Assembly (NCBI GenBank): GCA_038496445.1
Contig: JALMLS010000322.1
Coordinates: 310,001 to 374,000 of the forward strand
Direction of reading: 5' to 3'
Source of the DNA: Trichosphaerium sp. ATCC 40318
Taxonomy: Eukaryota > Discosea > Flabellinia > Trichosidae
Length of the DNA: 64,000 bases
Position 1 is the stretch's first letter; each line of letters opens with the position of its first letter. Position numbers and translations under genes: made by a program. The notes under the pieces are model-generated. The model saw only the letters and a program-made list of their open reading frames with translations. It was not told the origin of the DNA and searched no databases. Shown here piece by piece: positions 31,577 through 42,229 of the stretch.

Positions 31577-32441
31577 TCAATAAAGCTTTGCCTCCAAACA
31601 TGCACGTTCATATTTTGCCCTCCAAAACTCAATCTCACTAAATGCAACACGAATAGTATGCGCACCTGCAAGCGCTTTGATACCTTTATCTGTTACTGAA
31701 GTCATGCGTAGGTTAATGGTATGAACGCCTTTCAATGCAGCTATCCCCTTATCTGTAATTCTGTTACAATTAGATAGATCAATGCAATGAACACCTGTAA
31801 GCTCTTCCAGATCATCATCAGTAATCTCAGAAAATGATGCATCAATGTTACGAAACCCAGACAACAAAGACAGCAAAGTACGCTTTCTGGTGTCTTTAAG
31901 TATGATTCTACTATTATTCATTATCCCTTTGTACTGTCGTAGCTTTAGAATGTCTAGATTATTTTCGATATAAACCTTTTTGTACCCAACCACATCATGA
32001 ATAATATCGGCCATCAAACGACATGATTGAGCAACACAGAATCTATCATTTGCTTCTGTTTGACTTAGGATATTCGAAATAACCTCTGGTGGAAAATCAA
32101 CCAGATTTGTGACATCGTGCGTTGTTTTTTGCTCCTGTTTGTAGGATTAGTAAGTCGCCAACATCGTTTGCAGAACGTACCCTTATTTGTTATATTTTAG
32201 GCTCGTTAACATACTCAGATTGTGTCACGTGCTGATTTATTGTATTACCGACAGTTTCGTCATATTTGAACAGAACTTCATCGAGTAGCTGAAGAAAGCA
32301 CCTGTTTGTTGCGCTTAAGATACTTTCAAGTTGTTTTGCGAATGTTTCATTGTGTTTTTCTTTAATTTTATTGTATTTCTCTGCGTGGGCGTTGCGGTAG
32401 TATGAAATAGCTTGCTCAATTGAAACGCACGTGAAACTCAT
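31577..32441 (-). pseudogene. Broken F-box/LRR gene (copy of 55663-56758)
   Basis: Nearly identical to the intact plus-strand gene at 55.7 kb: MSFTCVSIEQAISYYRN start, F-box-like DFPPEVISNILSQTEAND, then LRRs ending AALKGVHTINLRMTSVTDKG. Here the codon after PKI is TAA (at 32190-32192), where the intact copy has an AAA codon, so translation would stop after about 83 residues, before the intron. The LRR part is shorter and its 3' end diverges (FWRAKYERACLEAKLY). Sequence similarity extends about 80 bp upstream of the start. Confidence 0.8.
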
Positions 32442-32770
32442 GGTTGGGGTCAGTTTTAAAGATAATGCGAAGCTATAGCAGTTAAGTGCTGCCTGTTAAG
32501 CACTTTGTGAAATGATGCAAGAGACTGACATCCTTTTCTCAGCGTATCTTTTTTTATTCATATAATTTTTGGACACTCGTTTGTATTTAACTGTTACATG
32601 GAATCTTTACAACATTAGTTGTTTACTTAAAAAACAAGATATTGAGTTACAAATTGAGCTCAATAAAGCCTTTATGTGTAATTGAAGAGCCTAGTGATGT
32701 TGTTGACATTTTACACCGTGGGACACTTGTGTCAGGGTAAAAACGGGCTCAAGTCACGAATCAGTATGCA
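32442..32770. other. Spacer between two broken F-box/LRR copies
   Basis: Corresponds to the longer spacer at 54995-55662. Only the ~85 bp next to the 31.6 kb copy's start remain visibly similar to it (for example AGTGCTTAAC and AAAACTGAC in both). No gene. Confidence 0.6.
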
Positions 32771-33999
32771 CTATTTCTCCATGTCTGTCGGGGTAAAAAC
32801 TGTCTGACTGAGTCGACTCCAGTTGAAAGTCGAACGTTTAACACCACTAGAATAAATAGCAACAGAAACAGTATGGAAACCTTTGAGAGATTCAGCATCG
32901 CATGTTATTTTTCCACAACCTATAACACTAACAGTATGGGCTTTTAATGATTTGAGACCTCTGTCTGTAATTGAAGTATCGTCAAGGTTAATTGTGTGAA
33001 CGCCTTTGAGGTATTTGAGACCTTTATCTTTAATTGAAGTACCACTAAGATCAATGGTATGAACACCTTTGAGTGCTTTAAGGCCTTCATCTGTTAATGC
33101 AGTTACCCCAAAGAGATCAATGGTATGAACTCCTTTGAGTGCTTTAAGGCCTTCATCTGTTATGCCAGTATCACCAAGATTAATGGTATGAACTCCTGCA
33201 AGTTCTTTGAGGCCTTCATCTGTTATTGCAGTTCCACAAAGATTAACAGAATGTATTCCTCTGAGCGCTTTAATACCATTATCACTCACATTTTCACAGC
33301 CATTAATGTTGAGAGTATGAACACCTGCAAGTCCAATAGCCTTAAGATCACTATCATTTAGTTATTTATGAAACCCGGTGGTGTTTGTATATGGCGACAT
33401 CCTGCCAGTAATGAATACAATGTGTTGTTCACATATTTATCTAATTCAATGATAGTGTTTTTGACGATGCCTTTGTATTGCAGAATCTTCGAAATATCAG
33501 GAACACACTTGATACGAATAAATTCATATCCAACAATATTGTGAATGAGATCAGCCATCAAACGACATGATTGAGCAACACAAAATCTTGATTTTGCATT
33601 TGTACGATTAAGAATATAATACGCAATAATCTCGCGTGGCAAATCAACAAAGTTCAACTGTTCGGATACTGTTTGAGCTCTGTGAGTTCATACTTAGAAA
33701 AAAAAACCCTCTATGAAAGTCTGACGTACTCTCTTTTGTGTTTGCGTATTGTTGGCTCCACTCCGTCTGTTGGATGCTGTCTACATGCTCATTACTTGCT
33801 TCTGAGACGATATCCACATGTTTGAAGAGAGCTTCATCAAATATTCGCACGAGCTTTTATTTGTATCGATGATAATACTTGAGAGTTGTTTAATCAACGA
33901 TTGGGTTTGTTTATCTCCTTTAATTTTACTGAACGCTTCTGCGTGGTATTTTCGATAGTACGTTAATGCTTGATCTATTGTAACTCCTGGAAAGTCCAT
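32771..33999 (-). pseudogene. Broken F-box/LRR gene (copy of 53210-54994)
   Basis: Matches the intact gene at 53.2 kb from MDFPGVTIDQALTYYRK through the F-box-like FVDLPREIIAYYILNRT to about eight LRRs. Two single-base deletions break it: one in AAAAGCTCGTGCG (intact: AAAAGTCTCATGCG) near 33855, which moves FDEALFKHVDIVSEAS out of frame, and one in AAATAACTAAATG (intact AAATAAACTAAATG) near 33360, which creates a stop after FINN. It has fewer LRRs than the intact copy and an unrelated 3' end. Clear pseudogene. Confidence 0.85.
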
Positions 34000-34550
34000 T
34001 GTTCGTTGTTTGAAACACAAAGTGAAGAATTCTAATTTTTTTGAAAAACCGGAAACGTCAAGATTGGATAGCTAAATTGGGCGAAAACTGTTTTGACTGA
34101 TAGAAACAAATGGAGTAGTACAATGGCTAAACCGCTATCTGCGGAGAACCCTGTGCCTATAGATAATAAAACTAATCAAGTATTAGACAAATAAACCTTT
34201 ATTCGTTGAGAATAAAAATAGATGCAAAAAATTGTCGAGCTTTTCTCATCACCACCAACAACTCGCTTCAAGTCACCATCATGGTACTTGGTAAGGTAGG
34301 GAGGGTCGTCAACCAGCATGGTTTCAGCAGGTTGCTGTTTACTGAGATCAATACGTGTATCCTGCTACCCCTTGGTGAAACAGGGCACTGTTGAGAGGAC
34401 GTATTTGTACCGGAAAGAACAACTGGCATTTGACGAGTGCCTACACTAACAATTTGGAGAAAAATCCTTTTGTTCATGACTATTTTGATCAAAAATTAAT
34501 TGTGGTATTTGCTCATTTCTTCTAAAACCCTCCCACACGATAGCCACAAC
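34000..34550. other. Intergenic
   Basis: About 550 bp. Overlapping open frames at 34206-34394 and 34268-34492 on opposite strands have no motif or splice support. Confidence 0.5.
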
Positions 34551-35160
34551 CTATTTACGCATTATTGGTGTATTTTTTGGTTTTGTATACTCGAATTTAG
34601 AGTCTGGTTCCTGTGCGTGAAGTAGTGTAGTAATGGAAAATAAAAAAAAGGTTAATTTCACACTTTTCGAAAACGGTTGATCAACACTTTTGTGAAACGT
34701 CATTTATTAAGGTTAGGTTTTACGCTACGGAAAATAACGTGGGTATACTCATCTTTTTTTACTTACGTGTGGGTGTAGTTGCATGAATTTTGCAGCTTCG
34801 TTTTTTAAGTCTTTTGCTGCCTCTGCGTGAAGTATACTCTTTAAGGCAACCTAGAAACCAAAAATGAGTTATCGTCAACAGAATTTCTAAAGGTTTTTTT
34901 CAACCCATCATATTATTCCTAAATTAGTCATTCGTAATAATAATGCCCAAAACTGAACCGAAAATCAGCCGAAAATATAAATATACCAAACGTTATTTTA
35001 GTTCAACTATGGCGTTTAATTCAATAAGATGAGAAGCAACGGACACCTTAGCACAAGTTACGTAAACGTATAAAAAACGATCAGTCAGACAACACAAATC
35101 CTTCAAAAATTAAACGGGCGCTTGCAGGGAACGTTTACCTACATAATCAGAGAAGTTCAT
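34551..35160 (-). CDS. Possible micro-protein of 53 residues, three exons
   Basis: Three exons join in phase 0: 35143-35160 (MNFSDY), 34767-34850 (VALKSILHAEAAKDLKNEAA and KFMQLHPH) and 34551-34610 (EPDSKFEYTKPKNTPIMRK, TAG). All have GT-AG borders (GTAGGT, GTAAGT donors; TTCTAG and GCACAG acceptors). The product is one charged amphipathic helix and a basic tail. I do not recognise it; size and charge resemble small accessory subunits of mitochondrial complexes, but this is a guess. The first intron, about 290 nt, is longer than usual here, so the first exon is the weakest part. Confidence 0.4.
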
Positions 35161-35294
35161 TAATTATATTATTAGACTATCTAAATAGTATTTAAATTGT
35201 CTTGATACGGCAAACTTACGCGTGCTATGCAGTTTGGAGGGACTTGGCGAATGTATTAACTATTCTTACCTCTCCCAAACGCAGGTCATCCTAA

Positions 35295-35903
35295 ATGCTT
35301 TCCTTCGTTGCCAAAACTGTACGTAGCCTCTGTAACAAGAAACGACGTGGTATCAAGCACATGTCGGCAAAAAGCCTTGGCAACGACCTCTGCTCTATCG
35401 CAACGATAGTAACCCACACGGCCTGTTGCCTCGACTTTATGCACAGAGATGGTTACGTACATACAAATATAAACCCAGAGACGGTCATTCTAATGTCCAG
35501 TGGTAATTCATACTTAAAAGGCCCCATGTACATGCTGCCTACTGGACAGCGCAGGGCCGCTGGTTACGTGTTTCCTGATTACGGTAACTCGAAAACAACC
35601 GACATCTATCAAATCGGCTTCTTGGCAACAGAGCTGTTCTTGGGCGATAAAGGCGACGATTGGATCGACGCGAACGGTGAATCCGATCTTATTTTCTTTT
35701 TGGCCAACTACACGAACGCAAGGCGCCAGATATCACGCCTGAAGGAAGCCAAGGCCCCAGACTGCCTCATACGATTTGTTTCTCTTTGCTTTGAGGAGAA
35801 TACGACAACAGATGATCTACTGGAAACAATACTGATACAGCACCGCACAAACACTCGCAAAGAGTTTCGCAAGCGCATTGTAAAGAAGCATAAAAACTTG
35901 TAA
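35295..35903 (+). CDS. Protein pseudokinase, C-lobe only
   Basis: ATG at 35295, 202 residues, no intron, TAA at 35901-35903. The middle matches a kinase C-lobe: CCLDFMHRDGYVHTNINPET aligns with the LHxxGxxHRDIKPEN catalytic loop, AAGYVFPDY with the APE region, and TTDIYQIGFLATELFLG with the DxxxFG helix. The catalytic HRD becomes HTN, the following Lys and Asn are replaced, and no DFG is present. The N-lobe (Gly loop, VAIK Lys) is missing; the first 45 residues are basic and helical. It should be catalytically dead. It could be a scaffold or a remnant of an intact kinase; the full open frame argues for use. Confidence 0.7.
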   Translation: MLSFVAKTVRSLCNKKRRGIKHMSAKSLGNDLCSIATIVTHTACCLDFMHRDGYVHTNINPETVILMSSGNSYLKGPMYMLPTGQRRAAGYVFPDYGNSKTTDIYQIGFLATELFLGDKGDDWIDANGESDLIFFLANYTNARRQISRLKEAKAPDCLIRFVSLCFEENTTTDDLLETILIQHRTNTRKEFRKRIVKKHKNL

Positions 35904-36113
35904 ACAACAAACTAAATAAATGTAATTTTAGACCAACCCTCAAGCGTTCTTTGGTATGTTTTCCTCCTTGTAGTTCAAAAGTAACCGCGTAAAATACAAA
36001 TCTAATTGAATTTCTTGAATAAAAAAACTACCAAACAAGAGAAAATCATCTTCAAGCGTTTCTTTATGTACAATGACTTTAAAAGAATGTAAAAAAAAAA
36101 GTATCTGAAAGCT

Positions 36114-39100
36114 TCACTGAGTCTTACTACGAGTTTCTCTCGTACTTGTACTAGACTCAGTTTCATCACCCATGGCGCGTGTCACACGAGGCGAACGCTC
36201 TAATTTCGGTCTTTGTTCTTCTACAGGAGAAGTGCCAACTCTTTTTTTTGTTATTCTGTTTCCAGGCGTCAGCGTAGGAAAGTACGTCGTTCGTAGTGAT
36301 TGAGCTTCTTTCTCTTTCACTGGTGCGAATAACCTCTCTTTAATCTCACTAATGGTAGTATTATCATCCAAACTACGCATGTGTCGTGTCTTTGTGAGTC
36401 GAGGAATTAGTGCAGAGTGAGATCTTCGTCCTAATTACGAGAATTAGTGCTACTAGCTTAAAAAAACTACGCACTTGATTTATGTGTATGTAATCTTTTG
36501 GCAACTAACGATGCTACAAATCTATAGAATCGACTCTCCAGCTTTGGATCATCTGGTTTGAAAAAAAGATGAGAATTTTTTAAGAACGTTACACTGTCAG
36601 AGAAAAAAAAACTTACTGTAAAAAATGACATTGAGTATTACACGATCCAGCACTAGGAGGTCCACTTTATCCCTATTTGCTTTAACAGTAGCTGTCGCTG
36701 GACATTGACATAGGAAGGATATTTCACCAAAAATATCGCCAGGTCGGAGGGTGGCAAGTACCTGTTCGAAATTGTTATTCAATAAAGTACAAACGAGAAA
36801 AAAAAGTTCGGAAAACATTCATGAGGAACGTACTGTAGTTTGATCGCCTTCTTCCCTCTCTATACGACAAGATCCTTTAACTATCTGAAACATACGATTG
36901 TAATGGTTTCCTTCTTTCATTACAATCTCATCCATACCATAGGATAGTAAAGAGTCCTCAGAGCCATTCATAATTATATCCCAATCACTTAAAAAAAAAA
37001 AAAGTCAGATTACTCTCTAAAATCTAAAACTCACTCTGCAGATAATTCTTTCTGGTATCCTGTACCGTCCTCTGTGAACAACTCTACTTTGGTAGTTTTT
37101 GGTTGGTTTTGTTTGGCGCGAGAAGCAATTAACGATAATTCTGCAATAAGCTTATGAATATGATCCCTCTCCTTCTCAGACGCAAACCCAAGCTTGTAAG
37201 TCTATAATATTGAGTTAAAACATGTATTTGATAGAATAAAAAGGGATCCTCTACTCGTACTTTTAAAAGTTGCTCAGCTTTTCTCGAAGCCACTGATATC
37301 ACAATAGAGCATCCAGAGCGCTTGGAGATCTTAGAAATATACGACATATCAAAGATTTGCTTTCTCTCAACATAAAATAGGGACCAAGTGAAACATAGCC
37401 ACGACTTTGTAATATACAAGTGACTGTGTATCTTATGAATATTCCCAGGTCTTACAAAATCACACTGAAGATCAGCAATCACAGGCGTTATTCTAGTTGA
37501 ATATAAATTAGATACAACAAATTCAACAATAGTCAAGAAAAAAAACAAACAATGAAACTTGTCTTACGATGGAAGCTCAAACTTTTTTTGTAACCATAAA
37601 TCTGTTTCTGCATCTGCAATATCGTCTACGTGAGATCTAGACATCACCCGAGAGTTAAGCCTGTTCAATTTACGATAGTTTGGAGGTTTTCTCGAGATTG
37701 TGTCATCCTTGTTTAAACAATGAGCATTAAGTTCTTTGAGAATGTCGCTTACCCCTTTCGCATTATCTGCATTGATAGCAAGTGAAGAAAGAAACTTCGC
37801 TGTTTGCCTGTAAAACCGTGAAGCAATCAACGGATGAGCTTCAAATAAATTGAATAGGAACGTCATAGATACCACAGACACTGTCACTGTATCAGAAACT
37901 GCAACCTAAACAGATATTTAGTGACGAAGAGCAAAAAAAGGTGAACTGAAAAGCAAGTCTACAAAAAAACTTCAAAAAGCATACAGTGGTTGTATCAACT
38001 GGTATATCTTTGCCTAACACTGCAGCGTCACCAATAACTTGCATAGAACCAGCTTGACCAATAACTCTATCCGTACTTCCTTTCTTAATAAGCACATCAG
38101 TTAATCCCTACAAACAGTTAGCCATTTTATTTCAAGCACTTGCGACTTTTTTGTAGTACCTTCTCAATCCTGTAAATATGATGTTTGTCTTGTCCAGGTT
38201 GTACCAAGATATCTCCTTTTTGATATACCTTTCTACTAGCGCCAGATAAAATCAACTAAATCATTGATAAATATTTCACTCTTTTTTACCTATGACTAAA
38301 CCACAACGCACCTCCCAATCCCTAGAAGTCAATCTACGCCGTTTGTTCTGGTCAGACAAAACGCTGCCAGAATCAAGGTGTTTTGAGTATATCTGTACCC
38401 AATCCTTTACTCTATAATAATACAATCTAAGAGGATCATCCTTTGATGTTTTCAAGTCTGCCAATTGATCCTCAAATTTTTCCTAAACAAAATCAAGTCA
38501 GGTAACATGTAGAGACCGAACGTCTACTTGCGAAAAAAAATATGTAGCGCAATAACATTTATAACTTTCGAGCTCTAGCGTACCGAAAAAATATCTCCAA
38601 CATGCATAATGAGAAATTCAAGCAAATTGTTTGAGTTTACTTGATTTTCAGATTTCCCACAGTGCCGTAAGAGAACCATAGTGAATACATGGGCATCATT
38701 GGTTAGCCTAAGCTCAACAAAATTATTTCTATCCTTCCCTTTTTTATGAGAGCAACTATTAATATGTTAGAACATAGCTATCACTTACTAAGCCATCAAC
38801 GTACCGCCTGTGCAGAAGAAGCAAAATTTTATGTACAATAGCTTGACTACTCACTGGCAACGAATGCACGAGCTCTCTTACGCGCTCAACACGCTCCTCT
38901 TCTGGATATTCTAGAAGACAAGTAAGTCTTAAGTTAAATAGCAAGTAATAGAGAGCGCACCAGTGAGAACAATATTAAAATATACATGATACTGATATGG
39001 AATAACTGGGTGATCTTGTTCTCGTAAGAAGCGTATTAAAAGAGCAGCAACTACATAAGCATCTTCGTTATCAAAACCAACAAAGTCTTCAGTCTCGATT

Positions 39101-40381
39101 TTCTTCTGAACATCTGCCAAGTCCGCCAAATGCTCAATATTTCGTGTGAATAAATCACCTTGTGTTAATCCGTTCTTGTCCAAGTATGCAAGACAAATAC
39201 CAATAACAGGAGGGAGCTTGATACGCAAACGAAGCCTATGAGAGGTATTTAGAATGTAAACTTTCGCTTTTGGTTTTCGTCTGCAAGACGAAAAATGCGT
39301 ACGATTTCGTCTGCCTGTACAAAGAACTGTTTAAAAACTTGGGCAAACTGTCCGTGTACATAAGCCTTACAATTGACGCCACAACAGTATCGAACAAATC
39401 CGGTTTAATTGTGCCTTTCTCTACCTAAAATCAACCGAATAAGCGAATAAGATGAAGGAAACGCGTCTTACGTTTGATTTTATTCCCAAACGCTCGGGAT
39501 CGCTTATATTGATCTCCCAATCGCAGTTCGACTCTATAAAACGTTCGTATATATCCAATGCTGCGCTAGGGAGATCAGAGGCATCTTCGGGCAACTAAAA
39601 AAAAAGAGTTAAACCAAAAACAGCATAAAACTTTTTGAAAAAAATAAAATCAAACTACCGCCTCACAAACCCACCAATTTTAAATTTACTATGTACAATT
39701 GTTTAAAACTACGCGCACCCTTCCATATGCTTCAACAGCGATCCAAAAATACAAGTTCTCAGCACAGTATTGTGATATCAAAAACTTCTCAAAAGCACAT
39801 CGTAGCTCATAATTGTTTAATATACGTGTTAATTTCTCTTTCTAGACATAATTTTAATTACTTCAGAAGATAAATCTTTAACGTCTTCGTGTGAACCAAA
39901 TAACGCTATTTTATACGAACCTTATTGGTTGAGACCTCTACCCTCTCGCTGGATAAATCAAGCCTTGGGCTGAGACGCGTTAGCTCAAATAAGAAGGCGC
40001 TCACAATGAAGCCAAAATGTTTTTAATTAAATTGAAAGAAAAAGAAACACATAAAAAAAAGATTATGAGGACTCATTAAACAACGTACCTCATTTTATCG
40101 CGTCTGAGAGCTAATAAAGTGAAAGAGTTGCCAAAATTTTCATTTGTTTTAGAAATGGCATCTAATTGCGGGTGCATACGCTGATGACGTGACTTCTTTG
40201 ATACTTTAGGCCTCTTAGAATGATCTGACGATTTCTTTTTTGATGTCATGAAGTCTCTGGACATCTTGAAGAACTTGCGGCCAGCGCCAGGCGTTCGCCC
40301 AGTTCCCTTGCTTACATGGCGCTCTGCCATTGGGTCTTGAGAAAGGAAGGGGTTAACTGCTACAATAGCGGAGGTTAACAT
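36114..40381 (-). CDS. RGS-RhoGAP-cNB-GRAM-cNB signalling regulator
   Basis: ATG at 40381 (or 40330), end at 36114, about 15 introns. A basic N-terminus (KMSRDFMTSKKKSSDHSKR) leads to an RGS domain: YELRCAFEKFLISQYCAENL, then YFWIAVEAYGR, AALDIYERFIESNCDWEIN, FDTVVASIVRLMYTDSLPKF. A RhoGAP-like domain follows (PPVIGICLAYLDKNGLTQGD ... AYVVAALLIRFLREQDHPVI ... SSQAIVHKILLLLHR). Then cyclic-nucleotide-binding fold 1 (GQAGSMQVIGDAAVLG), a GRAM domain (SHLYITKSWLCFTWSLFYVE) and fold 2 (LRPGDIFGEISFLCQCPATA), ending in a Ser/Arg tail. RGS domains speed GTP hydrolysis by G-alpha, RhoGAPs by Rho; GRAM binds membranes. The Arg finger seems shifted (GDLFTRN instead of GxxRxSG) and the cNB cassettes lack the phosphate-binding Arg, so some modules may be structural only. 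Confidence 0.75.
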
Positions 40382-41056
40382 TGCGTAAGTGAGGCAGTAG
40401 GAGCGTGATTGAATCTTTTTATGCACAATGAACCGTAAGGTAGTAAAACTTTAGTTTGCACTGTTTTTGTTCGTTTTACGCGCGTTAAAACTACGTACGT
40501 TGTATAGAGCGTTCTAGAGAGTTATGGCAAATACTACAAATTAACGAAAACTAGCATAGCCACCTCGGAACCATCTATTGTGTTAATGGCACCAACCTCG
40601 CTGCATGTATCGCTTAGTCAGCAGGATTCATACATTCTTTTAACTATCACTTGCCACAAACGCCCATCACGTCGTTATGTGTACGTTACCAAACCAAACA
40701 CGTTCTTAATGGCGTGTCGTATGGCGTAAAGCTAAAGCGGAATGGGTTGTTTTAAAGTCTGCGTTTCAAAACTATCGCCCAAGCGCTATAAAATGACCTG
40801 TAGATCCGTTTTAGAGGTTGTCATTTTTGAAGAGTACTATTTAACTGCAAAAGCGACCTATAAGCAACGGAACGCATTGAAATGTAACAAGTGCTCATTT
40901 TTGTGGGTTTATATTTATTTTGTACATAATAGATAGGTTGTTTAGCCAAGTGTGCCGAGAGGGTTTAAAAATATATACATACGCGTCGGCGATAGCCACA
41001 ACAAACTTTTAGCCGTCTTTGAGCGGAAAAAAAAAATAAGTATTCACACTTCCATC
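40382..41056. other. Intergenic
   Basis: About 675 bp upstream of the RGS/RhoGAP gene. The plus-strand frames at 40742-40936 and 40952-41134 show no motif. No gene supported. Confidence 0.5.
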
Positions 41057-41536
41057 TCACTGCGTCGCTACGATGTGTTGATATACGACCCTTCGCTTGT
41101 CTCTTGTTATACTACAAATAGGAGCCAATTTTGAACCTTTTCTCATTGCGGGCGTTGAGAATCTGATCGTAGACATCCTCCTTCGGGTGTTTGATACATG
41201 TATAGGCGCACGTGGTTGCAAATTCATGTTCATTTTCGCAGCCACCAAAGGTAAAAAGTGCTGTAATTGCAGTTTTTGCCGTTTGTGGTTAGATCTCCGT
41301 TTATGACACGGACTGCTTCTTTTCGGCGTGTCTGTACGTATCCAGAATGTCTCTTGAGCATTATTTGGCTTTGGGCATTGTACCGGATGTGCCTTAGCAA
41401 TTGTAAACTGTAGACAAGCAGCGGCAGGAAGCTTCTTTGGTATCCATGTTGGTGTCACCTTTTGAGTTTTTTTGCTTAGTAGCATGAGCGTAGAAGCTGC
41501 GTCCATTTCTCCCGGTATTGTTGATGTAGATAACAT
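41057..41536 (-). CDS. Hypothetical basic protein
   Basis: ATG at 41536 (MLSTSTIPGEMDAAS), TGA at 41057-41059, about 159 residues without intron. Long for chance in AT-rich DNA, but no conserved domain, signal peptide or TM helix is seen. It is rich in Arg, Lys, Pro and Gln (for example RRSNHKRQKLQLQHF, RDKRRVVYQ) and has several cysteines without a zinc-finger spacing. It could be a real nuclear or orphan protein, or a fortuitous frame. Confidence 0.4.
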   Translation of the reverse strand: MLSTSTIPGEMDAASTLMLLSKKTQKVTPTWIPKKLPAAACLQFTIAKAHPVQCPKPNNAQETFWIRTDTPKRSSPCHKRRSNHKRQKLQLQHFLPLVAAKMNMNLQPRAPIHVSNTRRRMSTIRFSTPAMRKGSKLAPICSITRDKRRVVYQHIVATQ

Positions 41537-42229
41537 TGTATATATATGGGTTGTTTGTATTTGCAATGAAGTACAAAAGAGCTAGCGCTGAGATGCTTCA
41601 GACTTGGTGTACACAAAAAAAAAAGATGAGCCCTACTTGTTGCGCTTTCGTTCACATGCAGTCTTTACTGCAATTTGTTCGGGTACGTCGCTACTCTTTC
41701 TTTATATACGGTCCGATAGATATAGCAAACAAAACCAAAAAGCCATATTGTACCTCAAGGTTTACATCAAATGCCAAAAATACAGAAAAACAAAATTTCA
41801 GTGTAAACTTAGATCTTTTTTTTTTTCTTCTTGCAAAAGCACAACACAAAGTATTAGATAGAAAAGACAAACTCCACGTGTATTTTAGGGGTTATTTTTT
41901 AGAGATAAAAATAATCACATAAACTGAAAAAAAAAAGCCAAACAAAAACCTGAGGTACCTGAGAAGTTAGTAGCTGGAGTTTCCTTTTTTTTTCGAACAC
42001 ACTCTTTCTTGAAATAACGGCTTCAACACAATCGTAACCTGTCGTTTCACCCACTTCAAGTACTGCAAGTATACATAATACGTCTTCACTTTGATTTTAA
42101 ATAACCAACATCAAGTCCATCATGAGAGAGGATTATATAATCTCCTTTGTTTATTTGTTTGGATTTTTTTTTTTTCAAGGTTTTTGGGGAGAGTTGATGT
42201 TATATTATAAGTTCTTATTTAAATACGCA
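41537..42229. other. Intergenic between convergent or tandem genes
   Basis: About 690 bp. Two overlapping plus-strand frames (41536-41922, 41604-41861) are Lys/Phe/Thr-rich and motif-free. Contains long T and A runs near 41815-41830 and 42165-42180. Confidence 0.5.

Noticed and set aside
41536-41922. 128-residue plus-strand protein
   Set aside because: Lys/Phe/Cys-rich frame crossing A and T runs, overlapping a second frame, with no motif or splice support.
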